The notes beneath the pieces were generated by a model. The model had not been told where the DNA came from. It ran no database searches and was given only the letters and a program-made list of their open reading frames with translations. A DNA stretch of 64,000 bases. Source: Bradyrhizobium sp. Rc3b (lineage in GTDB: Bacteria > Pseudomonadota > Alphaproteobacteria > Rhizobiales > Xanthobacteraceae). The position numbers and the translations under genes were made by a program. The stretch spans positions 248,001-312,000 of the forward strand of contig NZ_FOUS01000010.1 in assembly GCF_900114915.1 (NCBI RefSeq). The letters are read 5' to 3'. Shown here one piece after another: positions 50,116-57,977 of the stretch. The stretch's first letter is position 1; each line of letters starts with the position of its first letter.

Positions 50116-51225
50116 CTAATCGATCTCCTCGATCACGCGTCGTTCGCGAGGCTCGATGACATAAGTCCGGGTATCGCGATGGATGTAGCGGTACTCCCGC
50201 AGGTCGGGCGCATCCCGATAAACCGTGCTCGGAAATTCCTCGACCTCGACGCTATCAGGGACGCGATCGCCGACATGGATCTCGGTGCGAGCTGTGCTTC
50301 CGGTGGTCTGCCGTTCGCTCCTGCTCTCGGGACGCGCTTTCGCATGCTTGCGGATCGCATCGCGATCGCGGTCGGAGAACTTGCTTGCGCTGCGCTCGCG
50401 GGTGGTCGACGTCGTCGTTGCCGTGGATTTCCCCGAATACGGCAGCACCGTCACGATCTTGTAGGTCGCCGGATCGACCACGACGATCTCATCCTTCACT
50501 AGCGCGAAGCTGTAGCCGCGATATTGCGGCACGATCTCGACGACATCAGGCGGAAGAGTCGAGAGGTGCACGTCGCGCGGAACGACCGTGCCGACATTCA
50601 GCGAGAAATTGACGCTGGTCAGCGGCCGGACGTTCAGATGCGAGATCGAGGTGCTGATCTTCGTCTCCTGCTGGCGGTTCAGATTGACGTTGGTCTGCGC
50701 GGCCGCCTGAGAGTTGGTTCCGGACCGCTCGCCCTGCGCCTGATTGCTGGCTGGCGCCGTCGGCGCCTGCTGAGCCTGGTTGGTCCCGGATGCAGCGGGC
50801 TGCGCCTGATTGCTATTGGCCGGTGGCGGATTGGACCGATCCTGCGCCTGGTTCGTGTTTGCCGGCGGCGGGTTGGCGCCCTGCTGGGTGGCGGGCTGGT
50901 TACCGGTCGTGTTCGAGCTTGCCGTGCCGCTCTGCGGCCGCGAAGTGTCCGTGCTGTTCGCAGCATTGTTGGATGTGCCGGAATTGGCGGCCCCGGAGGA
51001 TGGCGCGGTGCTCTGCGTCGTCTGTGCCGAGGTTCCTGTCGACGGTGATTGCTGCGGCTGCGATGTGGTCTGCTGCGTGCCGGCCGCGCCGGATTGCGAG
51101 GTCGTCGCAGGCGCTGTGGAATTGGATTGGGATTGCGGCGTCTGCTCGGACTTGGTGGGCGATTGCGCGAAGGCGGCGTTCGCCAGCACCAGCCCTAATG
51201 CGGTGGTTGCCAACAGGCGGATCAT
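50116..51225 (-). CDS. exported low-complexity protein with DUF1236 domain
   Basis: 369 aa. Signal peptide at 1-21 (ending AFAQ). Residues 22-190 are low-complexity Ser, Thr, Gln, Asn, Pro and Ala, with repeats PPANxNQAQ. The C-terminal half has DUF1236 (SVNFSLNVGTVVPRDVHLSTL and VEIVPQYRGYSFALVKDEIVVVDP), then a basic linker and a closing YIHRDTRTYVIEPRERRVIEEID. DUF1236 proteins are common in rhizobia and bind nothing known. An EcfG-type site lies upstream, so it is probably a stress-induced envelope protein. Confidence 0.8.
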   Translation of the reverse strand: MIRLLATTALGLVLANAAFAQSPTKSEQTPQSQSNSTAPATTSQSGAAGTQQTTSQPQQSPSTGTSAQTTQSTAPSSGAANSGTSNNAANSTDTSRPQSGTASSNTTGNQPATQQGANPPPANTNQAQDRSNPPPANSNQAQPAASGTNQAQQAPTAPASNQAQGERSGTNSQAAAQTNVNLNRQQETKISTSISHLNVRPLTSVNFSLNVGTVVPRDVHLSTLPPDVVEIVPQYRGYSFALVKDEIVVVDPATYKIVTVLPYSGKSTATTTSTTRERSASKFSDRDRDAIRKHAKARPESRSERQTTGSTARTEIHVGDRVPDSVEVEEFPSTVYRDAPDLREYRYIHRDTRTYVIEPRERRVIEEID

Positions 51226-51261
51226 GGTTCACTCCCTTTTATCAAATGAACGTTGGTGACT

Positions 51262-51286
51262 AACCTGCGCTAAAACGGCCGGTTCC
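51262..51286 (-). promoter_or_regulatory. possible EcfG-type promoter of the DUF1236 gene
   Basis: On the minus strand GGAAC, 16 bases, GGTT. The first base of the -10 differs from the usual C. The ATG is 37 bp downstream. Confidence 0.45.
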
Positions 51287-51331
51287 ACTTTTTCCCGAGA
51301 CAAAGCGGACCGCTTCTGCACGGAACCTGCG

Positions 51332-51793
51332 ATGCCATCGAAGAGTGCGGGGATCATTGCCTATCGCAAACGCCGGGCGATTGAGATCCTCCTCGTTCAT
51401 CCCGGCGGGCCGTTCTGGCGCAACAAGGATCTCGGCGCGTGGTCGATTCCCAAGGGCGAATATGCGGACGAAGACGATGCGGAGGCCGCCGCGCGACGGG
51501 AATTTTCCGAGGAGCTGGGATTGGAGCTGTCCGTGCCGCTGGTCTCGCTTGGCGAGGTCAAGCAGCGCGGCGGCAAGGTCGTCACCGCGTTCGCCGCCGA
51601 GCTCGATATCGACGTGCGCAGCATCCGCAGCAACACGTTCGAGATGGAATGGCCGCCGCGCAGCGGCAAACGGCAAGTCTTCCCGGAGGTCGACCGTGCC
51701 GAATGGTTCACGCTCGAGGAGGCGCGGGGGAAGATCAACGCAGGACAACGCCCGCTGCTCGATCGGCTGGCGCAGCTGGCCGGCGGCGAATAG
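51332..51793 (+). CDS. NUDIX hydrolase
   Basis: 153 aa. The Nudix box is present from about residue 41: G-E-Y-A-D-E-D-D-A-E-A-A-A-R-R-E-F-S-E-E, i.e. GX5EX7REXXEE with the metal-binding glutamates. The start KSAGIIAYRKRRAIEILLVHPGG is the usual first strand. These enzymes split nucleoside diphosphates linked to another group (NADH, ADP-ribose, Ap4A). The WSIPKGEY pattern resembles the diadenosine polyphosphate hydrolase-like branch. Cytosolic; substrate not known. Confidence 0.88.
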   Translation: MPSKSAGIIAYRKRRAIEILLVHPGGPFWRNKDLGAWSIPKGEYADEDDAEAAARREFSEELGLELSVPLVSLGEVKQRGGKVVTAFAAELDIDVRSIRSNTFEMEWPPRSGKRQVFPEVDRAEWFTLEEARGKINAGQRPLLDRLAQLAGGE

Positions 51794-51814
51794 CGATGGA
51801 AGCAGGTGCGCTCC

Positions 51815-52798
51815 CTACTCCGCCTTGATGTCCGCGGCTGCGACGACCTCGGCGAGCTCTTTCGTCTCCTTCACGATCTTCGCGGCGTACTCGGCGGGGG
51901 TCAGCACGCTGACCACGCCCTGCGAGCCGAGCTTCTCCGCGACCGCCGGATCCTTGGCCGCCGCGGCGATCTCCCGGTGCAGCGTCTCCAGGATCGGCGC
52001 CGGGGTCGACTTCGGCATGAAGAAGCCGACCCAGAACGAGATGTCGAAGCCGGGGAAGCCGGCTTCCGCGACGGTCGGCACATCGGGCAGTGACGGCAGC
52101 CGCTCGGCCGACGACACCGCGAGCGCGCGCAGCTTGCCGGCCTTGACCAGCGGCACGGCGGAGAGCGGATCGAACACCGCCAGCACCTCCTGCGCGAGGA
52201 TGCCGACCTCGGCGGCCGAACCGCCGCGATAGGGCACGTGGATCAGCTTGATGCCGGCCTTCTGGCTCAGCAGCTCCATGGCGAGATGGGCAAGATTGCC
52301 GTTGCCGCCCGAACCGTAAGCCAGCGCGCCGGGTGCCGCCTTCGCCGCGGCGACGAGATCGGCGACGGTCTTGATACTAGCCGTCTTTGGATTCTCCGGA
52401 TTGACCACCAGCACCAACGGCGCCGACACGACGGTGGTCAGCGGCGCGAAGTCCTTTTCCGGATCGTAGCGGATATCCTTGAATAGCGTCTTGTTGAGCG
52501 TGATGGTGGACGAGTTGCAGGCGAGCATGGTGTAGCCGTCGCCTTCCGCATGGGCGACGCCTTCGGCCGCGATCATGCCGTTGGCCCCGGCGCGGTTCTC
52601 GACCACGAAGGGCTGCCCGAGCTTGTTGCCCAGGCGATCGCCGACGATGCGCGCGACGACGTCGACCGGCCCGCCGGCGCTGAAGCCGACCATGACCTTG
52701 ACCGGCCGCACCGGATATTTCTGCGCCATGGTCTCCGTCGACAGTACAGACGCACACAATCCGGCGACGACGGCGAGCAGGCGGGCGGTTCGTTGCAT
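51815..52798 (-). CDS. Bug/TctC-family tripartite tricarboxylate-type binding protein
   Basis: 327 aa with a signal peptide (about 1-25, ending TMA). The Bug fold is plain: YPVRPVKVMVGFSAGGPVDVVARIV, GQPFVVENRAGANGMIAAE, GYTMLACNSSTITLN, YGSGGNGNLAHLAMELL and HVPYRGGSAAEVGILAQEV. These bind carboxylates or nicotinate-like compounds in the periplasm. The TctA/TctB membrane partners are absent, as in most Bug proteins of this type. The ligand cannot be told. Confidence 0.88.
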   Translation of the reverse strand: MQRTARLLAVVAGLCASVLSTETMAQKYPVRPVKVMVGFSAGGPVDVVARIVGDRLGNKLGQPFVVENRAGANGMIAAEGVAHAEGDGYTMLACNSSTITLNKTLFKDIRYDPEKDFAPLTTVVSAPLVLVVNPENPKTASIKTVADLVAAAKAAPGALAYGSGGNGNLAHLAMELLSQKAGIKLIHVPYRGGSAAEVGILAQEVLAVFDPLSAVPLVKAGKLRALAVSSAERLPSLPDVPTVAEAGFPGFDISFWVGFFMPKSTPAPILETLHREIAAAAKDPAVAEKLGSQGVVSVLTPAEYAAKIVKETKELAEVVAAADIKAE

Positions 52799-53250
52799 TG
52801 GTTCTCTCCCCAGACATCAGCAGCGCCGCTTGTGCAGGCTTGTTGGTGCGACGCATGTGAAGATCATGAATAGCGGCCATCCCGGATTTCGCAATCGCGT
52901 TTGGTCGCCGGCATTCCGCCCCACGGCACGTGTTGCATCGCCTACAGACAAAAAATGCGAAAACAACCCCATGCACAGTAGACGGCCCTTGTCCGAACAA
53001 CGACTTACGCCAGGCAGAGACCTTCGGATGTTGCGAAATCGATTTTGACTCGTCGGGCAAAACAGGGGCATAATGCCATCATCGCGATCCGCGTGAGCAA
53101 TCGGCCTCCACAGCCATGTGGGCCTCGCTTCGATCGCGAACAAGCCCAGCATCGACATTTGAATACGCAACCGCCGCACGGCAACTGAGAGGTCTTCTCG
53201 CACCAGAGAGGCCTGCTCGCGCGTGCCGTGGGCTCAAGGGAGACATCGAC
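52799..53250. other. 452-base gap with no gene seen
   Basis: Frames on both strands here look like shadows (Arg/Ala-rich or fragmentary). It contains the dispersed element at 52947-52982 and probably the promoter of the gene at 53251. Confidence 0.5.
52947..52982 (-). repeat. dispersed 36-bp element, copy 2
   Basis: Read on the minus strand it is TCTACTGTGCATGGGGTTG, TTTTCGC, TTTTTTGTC, almost identical to 8263-8298. The copies differ by about one inserted base and a few substitutions. Confidence 0.7.
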
Positions 53251-53898
53251 ATGACAACAGCCATGACACGCAACAGCACGACGCCAGTCGTCAGGTACGG
53301 CAGCAGGCCCGCCCCGCGGGTCAAGCTCACCGGACAACGGATCGCAATTCAACATCCCGACGCGGAGACCGGCGAGCATTTGCTGGGCGAGGCGCTCGGT
53401 GCCGTCGATCAAGACGCTCTGCATGGCATCCTCAAGCAATTGATGAAAGCCAGCGTGATCCTGCAGAAGCCCGATGAGGACAATCTCGCCTTCATGATCT
53501 CGATGATGAAAAGCATCGCCCCGCGGGATTCCCTCGAAACCATGCTGACGGCGCAGATGGTGTCCGTCCACGTCGCGACCATGCGCTTTGCCTGCCGCCT
53601 CGCCTTCGCCGAAGGCATCCCGCAGCAGGAAGGCGTCGCCCGCACATTGACCCGGCTGGCTCGCACGTTCGCAGCCCAGATGGAGGCCCTCAACCGCCAT
53701 CGCGGCAACGGTGAACGTCCGATCACGGTGCAGAATCTGTCGGTGCAGGACGGCGGCAGCGCGATCGTGGGGAATGTCACGCAACAGGCACATCTGATCG
53801 CTGCCGAGCCGGGCACCGCGACAGAGGCAGGGCTGGTCCCGCCCCGCGACGCCGGCGAACGCGACCGGACCGAGGCGTTGCGAGGCACCACCGCATGA
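53251..53898 (+). CDS. protein of unknown function, first of a coupled pair
   Basis: 215 aa from the ATG at 53251, behind AGGGAGA. It has a helical middle (LGAVDQDALHGILKQLMKAS, LAFMISMMKSIAPRDSLETML, AQMVSVHVATMRFACRLAFAEG), and a late segment GERPITVQNLSVQDGGSAIVGNVTQ. No domain recognised. The last 4 bp overlap the next start. The pair recalls small gene modules of mobile or phage-derived DNA that carry an HGGxG protein, but no integrase is near. Confidence 0.65.
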   Translation: MTTAMTRNSTTPVVRYGSRPAPRVKLTGQRIAIQHPDAETGEHLLGEALGAVDQDALHGILKQLMKASVILQKPDEDNLAFMISMMKSIAPRDSLETMLTAQMVSVHVATMRFACRLAFAEGIPQQEGVARTLTRLARTFAAQMEALNRHRGNGERPITVQNLSVQDGGSAIVGNVTQQAHLIAAEPGTATEAGLVPPRDAGERDRTEALRGTTA

Positions 53899-54191
53899 GG
53901 GCCGGTCACATCCGCAACACGCGCGCGATGGCGGCGAGCCCGCGCTGCGGCGCCCGTACCCGCAGCGGCCTCCCCTGCCGCGCGCCGGCCATGCGCGGCA
54001 AGCTCCGCTGCCGTATGCACGGTGCCGCGCCCGGATCGGGCGCGCCACCTGGAAACCGCAATGCGCAGAAGCATGGCGCCTTCACACAGGAGCGGATCGC
54101 GGAGCGAAGGGCGATCCGGGAGCTGCTCGATGAGGCGGGAAAGCTGCTGGAGGAGATGGCGTCAGACGATCGGAGGGATCAAACCGCTTAG
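53895..54191 (+). CDS. HGGxG-type small Cys-rich protein
   Basis: 98 aa. A zinc-ribbon-like pattern CGARTRSGLPCRAPAMRG, then C-R-M-H-G-A, is followed by PGSGAPPGNRNAQKHG and a helical end (REL-LDEAGKLLEEM). It matches the HGGxG motif family, often beside phage terminase genes; here the motif is varied to HGAAPG. Probably a DNA- or RNA-binding protein. Coupled (ATGA) with the previous gene. Confidence 0.7.
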   Translation: MRAGHIRNTRAMAASPRCGARTRSGLPCRAPAMRGKLRCRMHGAAPGSGAPPGNRNAQKHGAFTQERIAERRAIRELLDEAGKLLEEMASDDRRDQTA

Positions 54192-54281
54192 TCCAAAAGC
54201 GTGCCGTCAATGGACAATCATTGCCTGCGGCACTGCATCATGACTTCATGAATTCGTCGCCCATTTGCGACCTGTTCCTGA

Positions 54282-54306
54282 GGAACGACCGCCGGCGCAT
54301 TTTGTT
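54282..54306 (+). promoter_or_regulatory. EcfG-type promoter of the CBS gene
   Basis: GGAAC at 54282-54286, 16 bases, TGTT at 54303-54306, with the ATG 27 bases downstream. Same geometry as the CsbD and PNPOx promoters; the first -10 base is T instead of C. Confidence 0.6.
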
Positions 54307-54333
54307 GGCGGCCTATCAGCGATGGAGATTTCC

Positions 54334-54774
54334 ATGAGAGTCAGCGATGTTATGACTCCCGACGTGCAGCTTTGCACCCCACAGGACACCATCAAGGACG
54401 CAGCCGAGGCGATGGCGGCGCTCAATGTCGGCCTGCTGCCCGTGGCTGAATATGACCACCTTGTCGGTATGATCTCGGACCGCGATATCGCAACGCGAGG
54501 GGTCGCGATGGGCCTGGGGCCGGACGCGCCAGTGCGGAACGTCATGACCACAGACGTCAAATACTGCTACGAGGACCAGGACATCGAAGAGGTCACCCGT
54601 AACATGGCCGACATTCAGGTGCGGCGCCTGCCGGTGCTCAATCGAGACAAGCGGCTGGTCGGCATCATCGCGCTCGGCGATATCGCCGGGTGCAGGCCCG
54701 GCGACGGTGCGGCGAAGGCGCTGCACGGAATTTCGCGAGCAGGCGGACAGCACGCAGGCGCGATCTCCGGCTGA
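54334..54774 (+). CDS. CBS-pair domain protein
   Basis: 146 aa from the ATG at 54334, preceded by GGAG (which also begins an upstream in-frame ATG at 54322). Two CBS motifs: MRVSDVMTPDVQLCTPQDTIKDAAEAM ... LPVAEYDHLVGMISDRDI and VRNVMTTDVKYCYEDQDIEEVTRNM ... LPVLNRDKRLVGIIALGDI. It binds adenine nucleotides to sense energy or stress. A short Gly-rich tail follows. The EcfG-type promoter supports stress induction. Confidence 0.85.
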   Translation: MRVSDVMTPDVQLCTPQDTIKDAAEAMAALNVGLLPVAEYDHLVGMISDRDIATRGVAMGLGPDAPVRNVMTTDVKYCYEDQDIEEVTRNMADIQVRRLPVLNRDKRLVGIIALGDIAGCRPGDGAAKALHGISRAGGQHAGAISG

Positions 54775-54921
54775 AGCAGGCCGTCGCGCCTTGGAATGCC
54801 GGCGCCCCGAGCCGTACGTAGGCCGCAGCAAGATCAACCGCAATCGGACTGTGTCGCAAAGGAACTGCACAGGCCGCCCGGCTGCGCGCCGAGCCAAATC
54901 GACGAGCGTAGGAGAACCGAC

Positions 54922-55290
54922 ATGACCTGGGTCGGCGATTGGCGAAATCAATTCGGCTCCATCTTACGCATCACCGATGATGCGAACGGCCGCATCGAGG
55001 GGAATTTCGAGACCGCGCTCGACGACAGCGGCTTCTACGGCCAAGCAGTGCCCATCACCGGGTTTCATAAAGGCAATTGCATCGCCTTTGTCGCAGTGGG
55101 CTCGTCTGTGACGGGCGACCGCGCCGTCTCCTATACCGGATTGCTGCGTCACGGAAAGATGGAGACCGCCTGGTTCGTGATCGCAGACCAAGCGCTGAGC
55201 GCGTCCAGAGAGGGCGACCCGGCGAAGCTCAAACCAGTGAACTGGTGGCGCGCCGTGACAACGAACGTCGATACGTTCGAACGGACCTGA
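54922..55290 (+). CDS. avidin/streptavidin-family protein without a signal peptide
   Basis: 122 aa, close to one avidin domain. Aligned by eye to streptavidin, W7-R-N9-Q-F-G-S13 matches WYNQLGS, with N9 and S13 as the biotin ureido contacts; F29 replaces Tyr43, T31 replaces Ser45, Y71 replaces Trp92, and W84, W109 and D117 match Trp108, Trp120 and Asp128. The Trp79 position is not Trp. Biotin binding may be weaker or changed. No leader precedes the domain, whereas avidin and streptavidin are secreted and this one would stay inside. B. japonicum has known avidins (bradavidin and bradavidin II). Good GGAG ribosome site. Confidence 0.72.
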   Translation: MTWVGDWRNQFGSILRITDDANGRIEGNFETALDDSGFYGQAVPITGFHKGNCIAFVAVGSSVTGDRAVSYTGLLRHGKMETAWFVIADQALSASREGDPAKLKPVNWWRAVTTNVDTFERT

Positions 55291-55410
55291 AGCACGAGGA
55301 AGCGGGTCCCGTTGCCGCCATTGCCGCCCGTCCTTGGGCGCCCGTCCTTGCCGTCGACAACAATTGCGCGAGGCGTTCACCCCGCACATCACCGGTTGCC
55401 AGCCGAAAAG

Positions 55411-55593
55411 CTAGCGCGGCGCGCTTGTCGGATCGACTGGGGAAATCTGCAGCCCTGCCTCATCCAGCGCCTGGGCAATCTGCTTCGCCAGCAGCTTTGC
55501 CTCTTCGGTCCCGATCTGCGCGTCGGGATGTCCCTTGAAGAACGCGCAAATGGTCGTGGCGATGATGGTATTCACCTGGTGCAAATCATCCAT
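55411..55593 (-). CDS. 60-aa hypothetical protein (candidate)
   Basis: From the ATG at 55593 (or GTG at 55602) the product reads MDDLHQVNTIIATTICAFFKGHP ... EEAKLLAKQIAQALDEAGLQ. The amphipathic helix in the second half looks coding. No domain is recognised and no strong ribosome site precedes it. The rest of 55291-55410 is part of the region duplicated downstream of the avidin fragment at 59.6 kb. Confidence 0.42.
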   Translation of the reverse strand: MDDLHQVNTIIATTICAFFKGHPDAQIGTEEAKLLAKQIAQALDEAGLQISPVDPTSAPR

Positions 55594-55664
55594 TTGATGC
55601 ACGCGAAGTTACCAAATGCTTCACCCAGACAGGGTGGCGCGTCGGCTAGTAGAAAAGAAAGCGG

Positions 55665-55739
55665 TCAACGCAAGCCAAAGAATGACAGAATGGCCGCGAT
55701 CACGACGACTAATCCTATGAGGTAAATCAGGCCGTTCAT
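55665..55739 (-). CDS. 24-aa small membrane protein
   Basis: MNGLIYLIGLVVVIAA, then a short end SFFGLR: one membrane helix with a short basic end. An AAGGAG ribosome site lies 7 bases before the ATG. From memory this short sequence type (MxGLIYLIGLxVVI..ILSxxGLR) recurs in rhizobia. It is a very short gene, easily missed by automatic calling. Function unknown. Confidence 0.68.
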   Translation of the reverse strand: MNGLIYLIGLVVVIAAILSFFGLR

Positions 55740-55771
55740 TGCAGTTCTCCTTTTCTATGGAATGACTGAAT

Positions 55772-55999
55772 CTATCCTGGGAACGTGAGGCCACTCTTGG
55801 CGCTGCACTGCTCCACCAGTTCGAGCTTTTCGAGCTGAACTTCCTTCTCTATCGCCGTCAGAGAGTTGCCGATCTTTTCGACGATCCTGATCAGGTCGGC
55901 ATCGGAGATCTTGAGGCGCCTTCGAACGGACTTGACCTGCTTTGCGTCCGCAAGATCAAGCGTCGTGCGAATGACCCGTGGCGGCCTTGAGCACAGCAT
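55772..55999 (-). CDS. DUF3606 protein
   Basis: 75 aa. After the start MLCSRPPRVIRTTLDL, the run ADAKQVKSVRRRLKISDADL and IRIVEKIGNSLTAIEKEV matches DUF3606 (a short helical module with an IGNSxxAI core). The C-terminal LEKLELVEQCSAKSG is extra. DUF3606 genes are commonly stress-linked in rhizobia; function not known. It is upstream of the 24-aa membrane protein on the same strand, 32 bp apart. No gene was seen between 56000 and 56271. Confidence 0.7.
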   Translation of the reverse strand: MLCSRPPRVIRTTLDLADAKQVKSVRRRLKISDADLIRIVEKIGNSLTAIEKEVQLEKLELVEQCSAKSGLTFPG

Positions 56000-56271
56000 G
56001 AGCAGCTCTCCTTGCTAGAGTAAGAGCGATGATGTCCGTTTTGTTCCGATTCTTCCCGAACAGCGCCGGCACCGAATGATGGAATAAGCGAAACGGCGAC
56101 GAGAGCGTCACGATCGACAGAAGGATGTGTAGTCGGGGCGGAGAACTTCGACCGCGCCGGAAGCCCATGCACACAAGCAGAAGTTGATCCAGGCGGCTCC
56201 TCCCCTCGATCCGTTGGCATTTGCGGGCCGATGCGTCGCACAGATCGACAGCGGCAGCTTCAGAGGGCGCC

Positions 56272-57690
56272 TCATCCTCGCGGCGCGCTCGCCGCGCCTC
56301 GAACGGTTTCGAAATTGGCACGCTGCAGCGCGGCTCGTCTCTCCGCGATGGCGCTGCTCAACAGGCCAAGCACCAGACCGAATGCTGCGAGTTCCTCCTC
56401 CTCGATAGCGCCGTCGTCGTAGCATTCGAGCGTTTCAGCTATGATGGCGTCGGCCTCGCGCTGCAGAACCAGAAGCTCCTGGCTCGATCCCGCGGTTCGC
56501 GCGCTGGACACCATGGCCAGGATTCTCTTGCGATGGTCGTTGGTTTCCTCTCTTTCGTCGCGATTCAAATAGCGACGCAACCAGGCGGCGGCCGAGCCGA
56601 TCCCGGAAAGAAGCAGCAGCCCGAACCAGAAGTAATCGCCGTATCGGTCGAGGAAGGTACGTTCGTTGCCGTCGATGACAGCCGCCGCTCCCCGATGCAC
56701 CGGTAGCTCCGTGTCCTTGTCGACATCAGGCTTGATAATATGCGCAGCACCCGGGACCTGTCTTGCAATCGCCTGGCGAACGGCAAAGAGCTGGCGGAAA
56801 AAGGCGGCGACTGTCGTTTCAGGCAGGGACTTTCTCGCGACGATGAGGTGGCTGACGCTGACGGTCTCGACCTTGTCACCCGGCCAGGCCGGATCCGCCT
56901 TGAAGACGCTGGGCGGAATTTCCTCCGATTCATACCGCGGATGCTTCAGGGCGATCGCTTCCGATGTCTCGATGGCGAGAAACCTCGGCTCGCCGCGCAG
57001 GCGCGCCGTTGCAGCCACGGCATCGGACGTGATTTTGCTGTCGAGCGGCCCGACCGCCATGAAGGCATCGATGGTAAGATCGCGTGCCAGCTCCTCGGTC
57101 TGGTCCGTGCCGAAGTGTGTCACGACGACCTTGTCCGCCTCCACTCCGGAGGCGCTCAGGATGACGCGTAGCAATGCGGCATTTGCCGGGGTCCGGCCGA
57201 TCACGCCGACGCGGCGCCCTGCGAGATCGGCGACCTCCTTGATTCTCGGCGCGGGCTTTCTTTTCGAGCTCTTGCCGGCAGCTCCAGACGGAGTCCACAG
57301 CACGACGAAGTTCTTGCGCACGACGGCGACGGTCTGTGCCTCGGCGGGCATGTCCAGATCGCCGCGGCCGACGGCAAGGTCGGCCTTGCCCGCCCCAAGC
57401 AGGGCGAGAGACTCCACCGCCCCGTCGGTTTTGACGGGAAGCAGCCTGACAGTACGGCTTTCGCTCGCGAAGGCATCGGCCATCGCCTGAATGACTTTGT
57501 CGTCATCGCTGCCGGGCGGTCCAACGGCGATCCGGAGGACGTCCGGCCGCAACGCATAATAGAGCGCGCCCGCTGCGGCGGCAAAAATGAGAAATCCAAC
57601 CGCGAGGACCAACAGTAAGGAATTGCTTCTTCTCCGCTCGCGGCGGGCCGCCTCACTGGTCGTTTTACTCGGACTCTCGGACGAAGACAT
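56272..57690 (-). CDS. membrane-anchored TAXI-type binding protein
   Basis: 472 aa from the ATG at 57690. One membrane helix at about 22-46 (LLLVLAVGFLIFAAAAGALYYAL), then the TAXI fold (DVLRIAVGPPGSDDDKVIQAMA, LGAGKADLAVGRGDLDMP, DLAGRRVGVIGRTPANAAL), then a second helix at about 360-385 (YGDYFWFGLLLLSGIGSAAAWL) and a charged cytoplasmic tail of ~85 residues. Ordinary TAXI proteins are soluble or carry one leader. The two-helix layout and tail suggest a sensor that signals binding across the membrane (inference). No TRAP permease is near. Confidence 0.75.
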   Translation of the reverse strand: MSSSESPSKTTSEAARRERRRSNSLLLVLAVGFLIFAAAAGALYYALRPDVLRIAVGPPGSDDDKVIQAMADAFASESRTVRLLPVKTDGAVESLALLGAGKADLAVGRGDLDMPAEAQTVAVVRKNFVVLWTPSGAAGKSSKRKPAPRIKEVADLAGRRVGVIGRTPANAALLRVILSASGVEADKVVVTHFGTDQTEELARDLTIDAFMAVGPLDSKITSDAVAATARLRGEPRFLAIETSEAIALKHPRYESEEIPPSVFKADPAWPGDKVETVSVSHLIVARKSLPETTVAAFFRQLFAVRQAIARQVPGAAHIIKPDVDKDTELPVHRGAAAVIDGNERTFLDRYGDYFWFGLLLLSGIGSAAAWLRRYLNRDEREETNDHRKRILAMVSSARTAGSSQELLVLQREADAIIAETLECYDDGAIEEEELAAFGLVLGLLSSAIAERRAALQRANFETVRGAASAPRG

Positions 57691-57977
57691 GGCCGCCGCC
57701 AACCGCAGATCGGGGTTCTCCCTGTTCCGCAGGATACCACGTTTTCCCGGGAACAATCTCTGGCGTCCGGCCTGGTCCGTACGCGCGAACGATGACGAGG
57801 AGCGCAATTGCGTTGGTTCGGCCCAGGGTGTCGCTTCAGTTCATGGCGTTGCCTTTCAATCGCGTGAAGTTTCCGTGCCTTTGCGGCTCCCGCAGCGGCG
57901 TGCGGGTCGAAAAGCCGGCAGCCCCGGAACTTCCCGAGCCGGCACCACTTTGAATTCAGCAAACGGAAGAATTCGCC

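Noticed and set aside
56000..56271. Two overlapping minus-strand frames of about 115 codons upstream of DUF3606
   Set aside because: Arg/Ser-rich with no start context; they overlap each other in different frames.
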